Source: Metarhizium brunneum
Taxonomy: Eukaryota > Ascomycota > Sordariomycetes > Hypocreales > Clavicipitaceae
Assembly (NCBI RefSeq): GCF_013426205.1
Contig: NC_089427.1
Coordinates: 682,001-746,000, forward strand
Reading direction: 5' to 3'
Length of the DNA stretch: 64,000 nt
Below are positions 11,601-22,642 of this stretch, piece after piece. The first letter of the stretch is position 1. Each line of letters starts with the position of its first letter. The notes beneath the pieces are model-generated. The model searched no databases and was not told the DNA's origin. It worked only from the letters and a program-made list of their open reading frames with translations. The position numbers were made by a program, and so were the translations under genes.

Positions 11601-13816
11601 CGTCCGTATTGTTGATTGTATTCATCAATTCAATGAGAGAAGATCGGAAAATGCCCCCCAGTGTAGGCTTCCTGTTAACGGCCACCCCGATTTTCCTACC
11701 ACCGGCGGGCTTCACAGCATTTGAGGAAGCAGAAGCAACATCTTTTTCCCTGACAGCTGAGGCAGCATCAAGCACTTGTTTCAGAAACGGGTTCGTAGTA
11801 GCCCGGAGTACTGTCATGTGTTCATCCGGCACAGTGTCTCGATTCTTTTCAATGAAGCCCTCTGATTCATAGGTTACATCGATGGCGTAATGACAGACAG
11901 TGAAGGCGGATTTTCCAAATCTAGGCTTCTTGAAAAACGTGTGTTGCTTGTCTGTCGCAAAGTTATGGTGAAGCTTTGTAACAAACTGTTCATCCGAACC
12001 CATGGGCAATCTGGACTCTTCGTCCAGGAGGGACAAGATGCCGAGTTTGCCTTCAATGAGGTCGATACATGGCTGGTTGTCCGAAAAGTCAATGAATGTC
12101 CAGTCAATCTGTTCTTTTAGATATTCTTCTTGTTCCAGCTTGAACACGTGTTGATTGAATTCTTGTTGCAGCTTCTCATTGGCGTAATTAATACAAAATT
12201 GCTCAAACGAATTTTTAGCAAAATGTTCGAATCCGTAGATATCCAGGACGCCAATAAAGGATTTTACACGGTTGAGAACTTCTTCTGTAGCCAGACTACG
12301 GTTGATAATTTCCACTAGCCAGTCGAACAAGCTTGAGTAGATGAATTTGGCAACCGAATCACGCACAACAATGGCCTGAGCTTGGCTCAAATTTGATGTG
12401 ATTTTCTCGCCTCTAGTGATTAGTTGTTTCTTGACGATCCATTTGGCGAATTCAGGCGCATCGACTCCGAGAATGGCACAGGACTTCTCCAGCGACGGCT
12501 CTGTTGGCGCAAGGACGCTGTCGGTTCTGGACGCTGTGATCTTCACATTACCAAGATGCAGCAAACCAGCCAGAAGCTTGAAAATGTCATTTTGCTGAGC
12601 CTCTGATACGCCAATCGTCTGCAAAGATTTCTTGGTAGCCTCAAATTCAGCTTTGTCATCCACACCGTCAATAGTAGGACAATTGCCTTGGTTCAGATAC
12701 TCGAACTGCTCAATCGGTAGGATATCAAGATCCTGGCGTTGGCTGTCAGAGGCACCGGCGACAAGCTGGTAAAAGATGTGGTAGTTTCGCTCTTTGAGGG
12801 GTTGAAAGACCAGACGCGATCGTTCTAGCAGGTACGTTCTTATCTTGGCACCGATAATATTCGTTTTTTCGTCGAACATGATCTCAATATATTTGCCAAA
12901 TCGCGAGCTATTATCATTTCTTGTCGTTTTAGCGTTGCCGAAAGCTTCCATGATAGGGTTAGTAGCCAGGATCTGCTCTTCGGTCTCGCTCATGGCTTCA
13001 GGACCACGTTTGGAGCGGGCTCCTGGGTTTTCGGGTGATTCTCTGGTCGCGAAGTACCGCATAATATACTTGGCGCTCACAGTCTTCCCGGCACCCGATT
13101 CGCCAGACACAACAATCGTCTGATTCTTGTTATCTCGAATCATGTCTCTGAATTAGTGCTTGACGTTAGTGCGTGTGATGTCGTAGAGCAAAGATATAGC
13201 ATATTCGTACATGAAGGCCTCTTCGGCGATGGCAAAAAGATGCGGAGCTTGGGTCGCCCGCTGTTTCCCAGCGTAGACTTGTACCATACCCGGTACATAA
13301 AGGGAGTCGACTCGAGCAAACGGATTCGTTGCAATGAGGACAATTCCACTGTAAGTGTAGATTTCCTTCTGTAAATATCGTAATCTGATCGCTTGTAACA
13401 CTACGGATAATATCAGCTTAATATTCGATATTGGTGAACGTCTCAAAATCCCAGTCGGCTGTCGTACCAGCAGGTTCGTTAAGATGGGATAGATTGGTAA
13501 GGTCATCGCTGGCTTCCAGCATCGTAGGGTTCATCAGGGGCGGTAATGATGCATGATTCCCGCTTTGTAAGGCATCGACTGGAACCTCGACGGTCTTGGT
13601 CTAACGGAAGGGAAAATACCGGTAAGCCAAGGCCTTCAATAGAATTCTGAATGCTCCAATGCTGGGGAATAGATGACATACCTCGCCATTATCAAGTTTA
13701 AAAACAAGTTTTGCTGTTGAGCCGTCAATGTCTTTGCTGACCAGCTCCGAGGCTACCCAACCCTCGGCAGCATCAGGCTGCCACGCCCTCGTGCCAACGT
13801 CGTATGTCGATGCCAT
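8649..13816 (-). CDS. myo5: Class V myosin heavy chain
   Basis: Seven exons, 13682-13816, 13468-13600, 13211-13400, 9295-13147, 9148-9221, 8863-9077 and 8649-8806, give 1585 residues, the normal size. The order is: an N-terminal SH3-like segment; the motor from about residue 70 to 760 with GESGAGKT near 165, the switch II segment DIYGFE, and the actin-binding region ending VHYIRCIKPN; six IQ motifs for calmodulin-like light chains (for example TTIQRVWRGQKEQ and TLIQSLWRGKLARR); a coiled coil starting near LKQISYKLENKVVELTQ; a linker; and the DIL cargo-binding globular tail. The last three exons encode LSPNQIQKLLNQYL and YTPSWLQTPRLKRL. It carries secretory vesicles and organelles along actin to the hyphal tip. 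The joint between exons 3 and 4 gives EEAFIDMIRD, in line with other myosins. Confidence 0.96.
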
Positions 13817-14024
13817 AGGGAGGACTACCAGGCAAGGCGCTGGTTGAGAATCGACAAAAGACGGTGGCGTGTGTTATTAGGAATGTTAAGAAGGTGACTT
13901 GGGTGATGGTTCTTTCATGGACGGAGGATACTTCAAAGAAGCTCCCTGACGTCTTGAGCCACTTGGATACAATAAAGGGGGGCGGGTCCAAAATACGGGG
14001 CAAGCTTCAAAATGCCAGGACGGT

Positions 14025-14035
14025 GTACGGAGTAC
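14025..14035. repeat. GTACGGAGTAC dispersed motif
   Basis: The motif GTACGGAGTAC or its reverse GTACTCCGTAC also occurs at 17911, 30134, 24322 (10 of 11 bases) and 62278. All copies are outside exons. Confidence 0.6.
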
Positions 14036-14671
14036 AGGGACCGACAAAGTCCAAACGCAGAGAATAGGCCCAAAGTCCAACAACCCTTTGGAAGGGTAAG
14101 CGACCTGGCATAGAGTTGAAAGTACAAAATGAAATCTCAACAGGATACCAACAAGGAGTTCGGTGAAAGCTACTAAAGTGCAGGTGGTACGCCAGCGATT
14201 GTTACGAAATAGCAAAACCACCAATCCGCAACGCGCTTCCAAACTTCTCCAGATTGGACCAGGCCCGCCAGGGGTTGGGTGGTTGGTGGCACTGGCACTG
14301 GGCACTCGGAGTCAAAGTCTGGGTCTTGAAGTCCGCTCATTAATGCAGGGGCTTAATGCGCTGAGGCCCCGTTTCTCAGGGCGCATTGTATCAGATCGTC
14401 TCGCATGTTATGGTACATTTCGTAAACGTACCGCTATCGACGCCTGTGGTCAATATGAGCGATTGTTCTGCTTGCTACCATCTGAGGGCACCTATGTCCT
14501 GAGCACTCTAAAGGGAGTCTGGGCACCAGATAGTTGTTTGTGTTCGGTCCTCCCACACACAGGCGCTCTTTCCTCCTTTGAGTAAAGATCGGGCATGCTC
14601 CTTCGATGCTCGAAAGACCTCCATATTGTGGCGCACACATGAGAGTCCCTAGCAAACAAAGGTGCTAGGGA

Positions 14672-14693
14672 CTACCTAGGTAGGTAGGTAGGT
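14672..14693. repeat. ACCTAGGT palindrome with TAGG repeats
   Basis: A CTACCTAGG palindromic core runs into four TAGG units. It belongs to a family of short CCTAGG-centred palindromes spread over the intergenic gaps of this window. Confidence 0.7.
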
Positions 14694-14816
14694 CTGTGCG
14701 AGGGTCGTCACTGCACCTGTGCATTTACCTCCCCATCTGATAGAGAAACAACATTGAAGTCTCTCTACCTGTAGTGGGAGGCTATAAGTATTGTAGGCCC
14801 AAAGGCTTTACCAATA

Positions 14817-14840
14817 CATACTTAAGTACCTAGGTATGTA
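14817..14840. repeat. Palindromic CTTAAGTACCTAGGTATG element
   Basis: CTTAAG and CCTAGG palindromes are joined, flanked by TACATA and TATGTA, so the whole element is nearly self-complementary at its ends. Similar pairs occur at 18150-18205. Confidence 0.6.
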
Positions 14841-15748
14841 CCAGTCTCTACATAAATTTTCTATCACTATATTTTGTCTCCGAGCGGGGAGCTTGTCTTT
14901 AATTGTCAGTGTGCCCAACATTTCGCCCTCCTGCATTACTATGTATACAGAGTTAATTCTAAAATTGACAGTCATGGACCTCAGAGCACTTCATACACTC
15001 CAAATCCCAATGAGACTTGAAGTCAAAAATTCCAGCACAATGTCACGTGTTATGCAGTTGGACATGCAGAATTATTAGCACAACTCGAGGTTTTCATTGG
15101 CAAATTGCTTTTACGGTGTTCTGGTACTTCAACTCGATGGGTGTGCAGTATTACGGAAGGGCATATTCTGGAAATGCCAGTGGGAAGTATTCGGAGCTTT
15201 AAGTATCTTTGCATGCTCACTGGCATTGCAGTCTCTCCACCAGCACCGTGGGAATCTGAAACAAACCCCGATGGTCATTAAAGAATACTGCGCAACGAAT
15301 ACACAGTACATTAGCTACCTAGGTAGTTATATCAGGCCTCCGGGACTTGAAGCAAATTGAAATTCAGGGGTCTAGTGATTGTCCACAGTGTTCATAATCT
15401 GCCTGTCGAGAAACCACCGTCCAAGGTTCGTTGAAAATTGTCATGAAAGACATAGCACACAACAAGGGGCTTTTTTTCTATCCTCAATTGCAAAGATTTT
15501 AGTTGTTTAACGTCAAAGGTTCATCACTCTATGCTGAAGTTGTTGTTGAGCTCAACTGTACGAATTATGCCAATTCATTACCATCACTTTTCCATAATAA
15601 TTCCCAACGCCAAATGTGCAACCCTAGCCTAAGCATGACTGTTCCTGCAACTCAGAACCTAGTTGCCAATCATCATGGCCCTCATCAGGCATCAGCACGT
15701 TGAGTGCTGCAGCCCATATGTATCTGTGGACTCCTCAAATCTGGACAT

Positions 15749-17711
15749 CTAATATAACACCCGCGTCATAATACATGCTAAAGACACATCGACGTTAGTG
15801 ATTGGGCATGGGTTGATTCGATCGCAGAGATACGTACAGCTCAGTGCTTCTAGGCTTTCAGTTATATCCTTGATTTCCTCGTAGCGAACATTGCTGATAT
15901 CCGCCATCAAGTAGGCAACCTTGTGACGTCATGTTAGACAAGCACTAGACCTATATATCGGCAAGTTTGACTTACGTCGCCTTTGCTATCGCTGATTTGC
16001 TTATCAACATTGTGGTCGCCGAGGATTTCGTTAACTATGGAATAGGTTAGTAGCCACCTCTGAACCCAGACAGATATCATATGTAGGGTAGGGGGGTGTA
16101 TGTTCGGCTCACCTTTGCGAAGCACACCAGGGACATTGCGGTGAATGTAAATGACCTGGAAGGCAACAAATATTAGCCAAGGACGAGCACAGAATAGCGA
16201 ACAGGAATTACGACGTATTCAGACAAGGCATTGCTGAAATACGGGGAAGACTCCTTACCCTGGCATGATTTGGTTCGTCCAGCGTCAAAGATCTCAATTG
16301 GGCCTCAGGTAAGTTCACGCTTCCGAGTGTTATGCCCTGGTTGATGTAACGAACAAGAGCGTCCGCGACTTTTGAAATTTGAACAAGTCAGCATCATGAC
16401 ATTGGAAACATATTGCTATTGGAGTGCTCACCTTCGATACCAATTGCACGCTGTGCCTCCTCTGTGCTACCGCCAATGTGGGGAGTAAGTATAATGTTAT
16501 TCAGAGATCGGAGATCTTCTGCCCAATGATTCAGGTTGTTATTGAAATAGTCACCATTGGCAGCCGGCTCGTTGGGATACACATCAAGGGCAGCTCCTGC
16601 AACCTGTCCAGATCGCATTGCTTTCACCAGAGCCGGGATGTCCACAACAGTGCCTCTACTGGCGTTGATGAGATAAGATCCGTTCTTCATCCTTTCGAAT
16701 TGAGCCGTTGAAATCATCCCTCGAGTCTCCGGAAGATCGGGCACGTGGAGTGTGACAAAATCTGCCTCTTCCAGAAGGTTGTCTAGAGCTGGAACTTGGC
16801 GGGAAGTACCGAGCGCCATCAGGGTAATCACATCATAGTAGATCACATTCATGCCCATGGCCTCCGCGAGAACCGAAAGCTGTGAACCAATATGACCGTA
16901 TCCGACGATACCTATGGAAGCTGGTCAATACCCAAAGCACGGGAGTGTCGCATTACTTCGATGCAGCAGCCGTGGAAAAGAGGCACCGTATAGACAAATG
17001 ATAATCGCTCCGCATATGTTTTCTTACCTAGGGTCTTGCCTCGAATCTCCCAGCACTTAGCGCTAACCTTGTTCCACGTTCCACGATGCATCTCAGAGGA
17101 GCGATCGCCCAGCTGACGTGCAAGGGTGATGATCTCCGCAACAACGAGTTCCGCAACGCTACGAGAGTTGGCAAAAGGTGAGTTGAAGACTGCGATGCCG
17201 TGGCGAGCAGCGTATTCAAGATCGACCTGATTCGTCCCGATGCAGAAGCAGCCAATGACCAGAAGATTTTTGGCTTCTCTCAGCACGCGCTCGTTCAATT
17301 TCGTCTTGGACCTGATACCGATAACATGCACATCGCTGCGAAAAATTTGGAGTCAGTGATTTTAGCCCTGGGTAGATATTCGACCAATAGCGGTTTCCGC
17401 TGCAGAACTCACCGAATTTTTGCAATCAATTGATCCTCAGGAAGAGAAGTTCTGAGCGCCTCGACTTGATAGCCCTGTCCTCGAAGAATCTCTTGTCCCG
17501 TAGTGTTGACATTTTCTAAAAGGAGAATTTTAATATCCTGTGTATTGAAAGGTTTGAGCTGTTTCGGTGCGCCGCGATGAGCTAATGCCCCTCCCCAGCT
17601 AGACGGCGGAGATTGGAAAGTGGCCGTTGGGGAGGTCGACAAATTGTTCGGGTCCCAGCTATGAGAGACCGTTCTTGAAGTCACTGTATGAATATCGACG
17701 GGGGGCGTCAT
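15749..17711 (-). CDS. SER3: D-3-phosphoglycerate dehydrogenase
   Basis: Eight exons, 17413-17711, 17028-17335, 16432-16911, 16259-16368, 16113-16155, 15976-16034, 15838-15919 and 15749-15777, give 469 residues, close to yeast Ser3/Ser33. After a Ser/Thr/Pro-rich leader come IKILLLENVNTTG and the substrate-domain stretch LLVIGCFCIGTNQVDL. The Rossmann fold has GYGHIGSQLSVLAEAMG with the GxGxxG motif. INASRGTVVDIPAL and LTPHIGGSTEEAQ hold the catalytic Arg and His. The C-terminal ACT domain (VIYIHRNVPGVLRKVNEILG) is where serine feeds back on the enzyme in this family. It oxidises 3-phosphoglycerate to 3-phosphohydroxypyruvate, the first step of serine synthesis. The ACT domain is cut into four small exons, the last of only 29 nt. 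Confidence 0.95.
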
Positions 17712-18149
17712 GGCGAAATGATCTCAATACAATAACTATGTCCGAAAATATCAATGTCGTAACAATAGAAGAGAGGGTAAATGTTTGGCGGGGTAGAGCA
17801 TGTTACAGTCTGGTCGGAAAATACGTAGGTATTTAAGCAAATTTGAACACCAGCTGGGGCTTCGGGGGGCAGCCAGGTGCTCAAAGTACCAGACCCTAGT
17901 ATGTACTGAAGTACTCCGTACCAGACTTACTGATGACACGGCCGGTCGCGCCGGATCATGTTGTTAAGCTCCTCCAGGTCTGGCGCCACTCCTCTGAGTG
18001 TTCAAGTCGGACACAAACTGGTTGTGGTAACCCTTAGCTATCCCCTTGAGGTAATTCCTTCAGACCAGACCCTGTATTATGCATTCACCCTTGTTGTAAG
18101 GGACACTACCCTAATGGCACCCATAAACTTCATGTCGCTACTTCTAAGT

Positions 18150-18205
18150 ACCCAAGTAGGTACTTAAGTACTTACGATTAGGTGGGCTTAAAGGTACCTA
18201 GGTAT
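18150..18205. repeat. Cluster of CTTAAG and CCTAGG palindromes
   Basis: Within 56 bases are GTAGGTACTTAAGTACTTAC and AGGTACCTAGGTAT. Both are short palindromes of the same dispersed family as those at 14817 and 22122. Confidence 0.6.
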
Positions 18206-18463
18206 GGACGTATAATGTACATTGAAGTAGACCCGGCAGTACTGTATGAAGTATGTACGTCCATATTATGAAAGTGGATGGATGATGTAGCCATTGCAGA
18301 GAGAGACTTTTCCATCTTGCAACAGCTCTCTCCCATCTTTTTGTCTACTAAAATCAAGAGTCACTACAATACGAAAGTGTAGTTCGAATTGGGGCATGAA
18401 GTAGGTCGTCAATTTATGAGCACTATGGCAAAGTGCTGTATGACTCGTGGGCTAGAAGACTTT

Positions 18464-18481
18464 AAAAAAAAAAAAAAAAAA
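18464..18481 (+). repeat. Poly-A run, 18 bases
   Basis: Uninterrupted run of 18 A within an intergenic gap, next to ACCAGACC. It could be the tail of a retroposed sequence or simply slippage; no target-site duplication was found by eye. Confidence 0.7.
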
Positions 18482-19851
18482 CCAGACCTTTAATGTTGCT
18501 CAACAAGGTTGCGTGATCCAGACCCCACAAGAGGCTAGGTCACTGAGCGAAGTGAACTCCTATTGGTGCCCCGTCAACCTGTCTGTCCCGTTTCTAGATG
18601 TACATTAAAGACCCCTTGCACTCAAGACTAGTGCTCCGATCTACGGACGTCGGAACATTGAAGCAAGAAAATGCGTCACAGAGGGTGAGACAAGGTTACT
18701 TGGTACCAAGGAACGTATGGTCCTTTCATTGCTGGCGTCATGCCTGCCTGGTACCCCACAGGGGCGCTCCTTGTGTTCAGAATAGTACCATTTTCTTCGT
18801 GAGGGATAGTTCTATCGCTGCGTTTTATATGTTTTTACAGAGCACTTTTCAATAATGCTCTCAATTCGAGGTGTCTCGTTTCTGTCCAAATATATAAAGC
18901 CATATATAATATTTCTTTATTACTATATATCCGATTAAATAGTTGGTCAACATATTTCAGCGAATTCTGGTTAAAATGGCTTGTTTTCCCAAATGGCTCT
19001 AGCCAAAAACGCGCGATTCCCCTTCCAGAAGTACCGCTCCAACTCCACGCGTCACTGGCTGCGGGCTCCGTCCGGAGACATAATCCTGCATGCACTTGAT
19101 TCAGACCTTTGGACGGAGTTGACGGGTTTGGCCAGCGATGGAATGTTGGCATGTTGGCTGTCGATTCGACGCGGGTTCGATCACCGTTGTGGCTATTGAA
19201 TTTCATGCATATTGCCTTCGTCTCTTCGAAGCGGGAAATACCTAGCACATTTTTTTGGACGAACGAAGGGGCTGATTCACTACACTTACCCAGTGTATTA
19301 TCCTGTGATACTCCTGCTAGTATCGTAACATATTAAATACTGGAGCTCATTCTATTCGATTAAAATATATCAGTACGCGCAGTTGTCTTCCAAGATCGCA
19401 GAGCCAAATGAGACAGACCCCTGTGCTTCTGCTTCTGCTCCGATCCAACAATAGGCTTAATATTGCTGGGTCATCCCACGCCGGGTCATCAATGTTGTAC
19501 AATGCTCTTGCCGAAGTATGGAGCTTGGTTGCGATTGCAAGTAACCGTCACTGTCTTCCCAGAGAGAAAGGAGCATATCTACCGATCATCATAAGCCCCC
19601 TTGTGTGTCTATGAAATCAATTCAAAGCCCTCCGAACTAATCCGTAAGCCTCCATCAACCGATACACCAGCATCATATTCGCCCTCTGCGACATTCGTTA
19701 CAGGCAAGCGTGCCGGTCGCCATATTATTTGGTCATGCAACTGACCAGCCCAGTGCTTCATACTGGTGGCCAAGACTATGTTTCAAAAAACAAAAACAAA
19801 ATAAATAAATAATAGGTCACACAACTATCAGTCTCTTAACATCATAGTTGC

Positions 19852-21317
19852 TCAGCTTTGCTTGCACTCAGCAGCCTCCTGTTTGGGCTTTCCGGACTCA
19901 TCCTGGTAGCACTTGATTAGATGACTGATGACCCAAGTGAAACCAGGTATGCAAACTTACTTCCTCATCAGACTCTTCGTCCTCGTCATGATCCTCGCTC
20001 ATGTCATCCTCATCATCGTCCTCGTCATCGTCAAAATCATCGCCGTCCAAGTCATCCTCGTCCAAGCCGTCCTCGAAGGCAAGAGCTTCACCGGTAAACC
20101 AATCAATGGCGCGAGGAATAAGTTTCTCCTTAATATCCTCACCGAGCTGGTAATCAAGCTCCAATCGATCTTCGATATCGGCCACGGCTTCTTCGTCCTC
20201 TACATCGTCATCGTTGGGGGCTTGTGGTGGCGAGAAGAAGTTGAAAAACGATTCAGTGGGAACCGTTTTCTTCACGATACGGGTCTGGTTGGTGTCTGTT
20301 TCATTGTTAGCAATGCGATTCACGCAAAGTATAGATTTTGGGTCATACTCTTGTTTCTCTGCTTCTTGGCTTCGACACGTACGGTCAAATCTTTGCCAGA
20401 GCGCCATTCGATCTTGTCACCCTCTGCATGGTCGTAAATAAAATCACCGCCATAACCGCTCTCGTTCTGATAGAAATATGTCTTGGTGATGGATTTGTTT
20501 GTAAAGAATTCGTTCTCTGCAAACTCGAATATGAGACGGAAACCAGGCTTGTCAAGATATTCCATGCGAATATCAGTCAGGTGCTTGAGTGCGGTCTCAT
20601 CGCGGTCGGTGATCATTTCGGCGAGCGTCGTCTGGTTCTTCATGGCCGATAACCAGAACTCGGGAATGCCAGCTACATCCTCGGGAACATCGTCCTGCCT
20701 CGGTGCGCTCTCATCGGTTGTACCTGAAGGATTAGCCTCGAGCTCTTCATCTTCATTGCTACCAGCCTTGACCTCTTCCTCGGTCGGCTCCGTCTGGCCA
20801 TTGACAATGGCGGCACGCTTCTCGTAGAGCGGTGTGAACTTGGCGAAATATTTCTTCTCCAATTCCAGAACTTCTTTCTGGAACTCATCTTCGAGCTTTG
20901 AGTGCTCATGCTGGACGCCACGCAGACCAGCAACTCGGCGGCGAACAGCCGGGGGGAGTGACTCAATATATCCCGAAGAACGACCAATAAGCGAGCCCAG
21001 GCGGCCCTGAATCATTTGGACCAGTTTGGGGTTCTGGGCGAAAATCGCTGCGGCAGTGGCGCGATCCATGTCCTCTATATGGGTGGTTAAACAATCAACG
21101 ATCGAGGGCTGAATTTCAGGTATGGAAGTTTACCTTCTATGATACTAGCCACGCCAGGTTGCTGAGCGTGGGAAGAGATGGGCGCATTGGTAGCTGGTGT
21201 GTTCTGAGGCGTACTGGAGGTGGGGTAATTAGTTTGGTGGGAGACAGATTGTGCTTGGGCAGAGATTACTCACGGGGCCGTCAAGTCGGGTCGCTTGTTT
21301 CTGATCGGTTCGGCCAT
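19852..21317 (-). CDS. nap1: Nucleosome assembly protein NAP1
   Basis: Five exons, 21274-21317, 21134-21213, 20349-21074, 19961-20295 and 19852-19911, give 414 residues. After a short variable N-terminus comes the NAP domain, with VAGIPEFWLSAMKNQ, FEFAENEFFTNKSITKTYF and KKTVPTESFFNFFSPP. A long acidic run of Asp/Glu follows (about 35 residues over exon 4), used for histone binding. NAP1 chaperones H2A-H2B, shuttles them to the nucleus and also acts with mitotic kinases. The last exon is only 60 nt and ends in CKQS, which has the shape of a CaaX prenylation box like the CKQQ of animal NAP1 proteins. The start in MAEPIRNKRPDL is the first ATG in frame. Confidence 0.95.
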
Positions 21318-22642
21318 TTTGCTCGCTAAGCGGAAACACGATGTGTTCTAATAGCAAGCGGGCTTTGTAGATGGTGGGAGAGCGAGGTTTGTGAAGGGGC
21401 TGTGGAGGATGAGGAAGGGGAAGGTTGAGACGAGTGAGCCCGCTCTTTTGGCGGTTGGCTAAATTTCGGTGGGGAGGCCAGCGGGCGAAAAAAAAAAAAA
21501 AGAAAATTGGGCGCGGTGTGGTCTGGTTGGAGCTTGTTGGGCCAGACCCGAACAGACCTAAACAGGCAGCCCAGTCAAAATCCACCTAGGTAAAGTACCT
21601 AGAATTAGAACTCGACTTCTTAGGTCACTCAGCAAACAGTCGAACATTCGAGTTGTGGAAGGGAAGAAGGAATCGACGCCATATTTCCGAATTTGGAGCC
21701 CTTTCCACAATCCTCGCATGGTCCGACAGGCCGCCTCACAGAGAACAACTACGGGTGAAAGCATTCATACGTACGGATTTGCCTATAGAGAATTCACACC
21801 GTCATTGTTGTCTCCGCCACTTTGTAGACCCGCCGGCAGGACACACATCACGCCCCAAGCCAGCCTGGGGACGAGACGCATGTGTATGCCGTCCGCTGAC
21901 GGTGTGATATATACTACTAGGTATGTATCTTGCCTGCTGTGACCACGAGGTACGCAAGCTGCAATGGCATGTTGGGGTAGCAACGTGCTGTTCAAGGCCT
22001 AACTGCTCGCAGTGCCTATACCATAGACGACCAAACTAGTGGTCTCGGAGGCTTCTCCTTACAAAGGTAAAAAAAAAAGCACGAACTACAGGGTAGTGCC
22101 TGGGAGCGGGCAGTTGGACAACTACCTAGGTAGGTTCACATGTGCAGGTATTCGAATAATATTGTACGAACTTTACTTGACTCGACGCTGGCTAACAAAA
22201 CAGACTGCAGGGGAAACAGAATAGTGTATACCATAAGTACGTTGCAGGCAATGGACTAACAGGGTGAGGTCCTCCACGGGTTTGATGGCCAAGGTCGCCT
22301 AGGTTGCGACTCAACCAGCCAAAGCTGGAGAGTACGTACCGTCATCATTTATTCTGTGTCGGCGGGGGGTGGGCGCCAGATCTAGTTAGCTCCCTCTAAC
22401 TTAGATGCCTAGGTCGGTAGTAGTACTCCATAACTTATTTTACTCCGAGCCAGGCAAGTTCTGGAGCTAGTGTGCCTGCACAACCATGTTTTCTAATCGC
22501 CAATGGCAGAACCACCATTTCTGTTGACGCTTCTTACCATCAATTAGGTATCGTAGCCCCGACAGCCGTCAACTGCAAGCGAAGACGCCGAACTGAAGCT
22601 CCCAGATATGCCACGTGGACGTGTGAAGAGTGAGATCAGGTG
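21318..22642. other. Divergent promoter region, NAP1 and P5B ATPase
   Basis: About 1.3 kb between two divergent genes. It holds a 14-base A run at 21488-21501, CCTAGG palindromes at 21582-21602 and 22122-22135, and GC-rich patches. No coding region was supported. Confidence 0.5.
22122..22135. repeat. CTACCTAGGTAGGT palindrome
   Basis: Same core as the element at 14672, in the divergent NAP1/ATPase promoter region. Confidence 0.6.

Larger units (their letters stand above)
13817..15748. other. Long intergenic gap, myosin to SER3
   Basis: About 1.9 kb without a supported gene. It should include the myosin promoter on the left. The right part is AT-rich. It holds three CCTAGG palindromes (about 14672-14693, 14817-14840 and 15314-15327) and a GTACGGAGTAC at 14025-14035. 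The open frames between 13864 and 15360 show no recognisable domain. Confidence 0.5.
17712..19851. other. Long intergenic gap, SER3 to NAP1
   Basis: About 2.1 kb without a supported gene. It contains the SER3 promoter side, a CCTAGG/CTTAAG palindrome cluster at 18150-18205, an 18-base A run at 18464-18481, AT-rich DNA at about 18880-18960 and 19320-19370, and a tRNA-like patch near 19118-19195. A minus-strand frame over 18835-19248 overlaps that patch; I could not assign it to a family and do not call it a gene. Confidence 0.5.

Noticed and set aside
13864..14655. Frames of 60-140 codons upstream of myosin V
   Set aside because: No family motif; frames oppose each other and lie in promoter DNA with a dispersed motif.
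19928..20437. A 169-codon plus-strand frame opposite NAP1
   Set aside because: It mirrors the acidic tail codons of NAP1 on the other strand; the hydrophobic look is an antisense effect of Asp/Glu codons.
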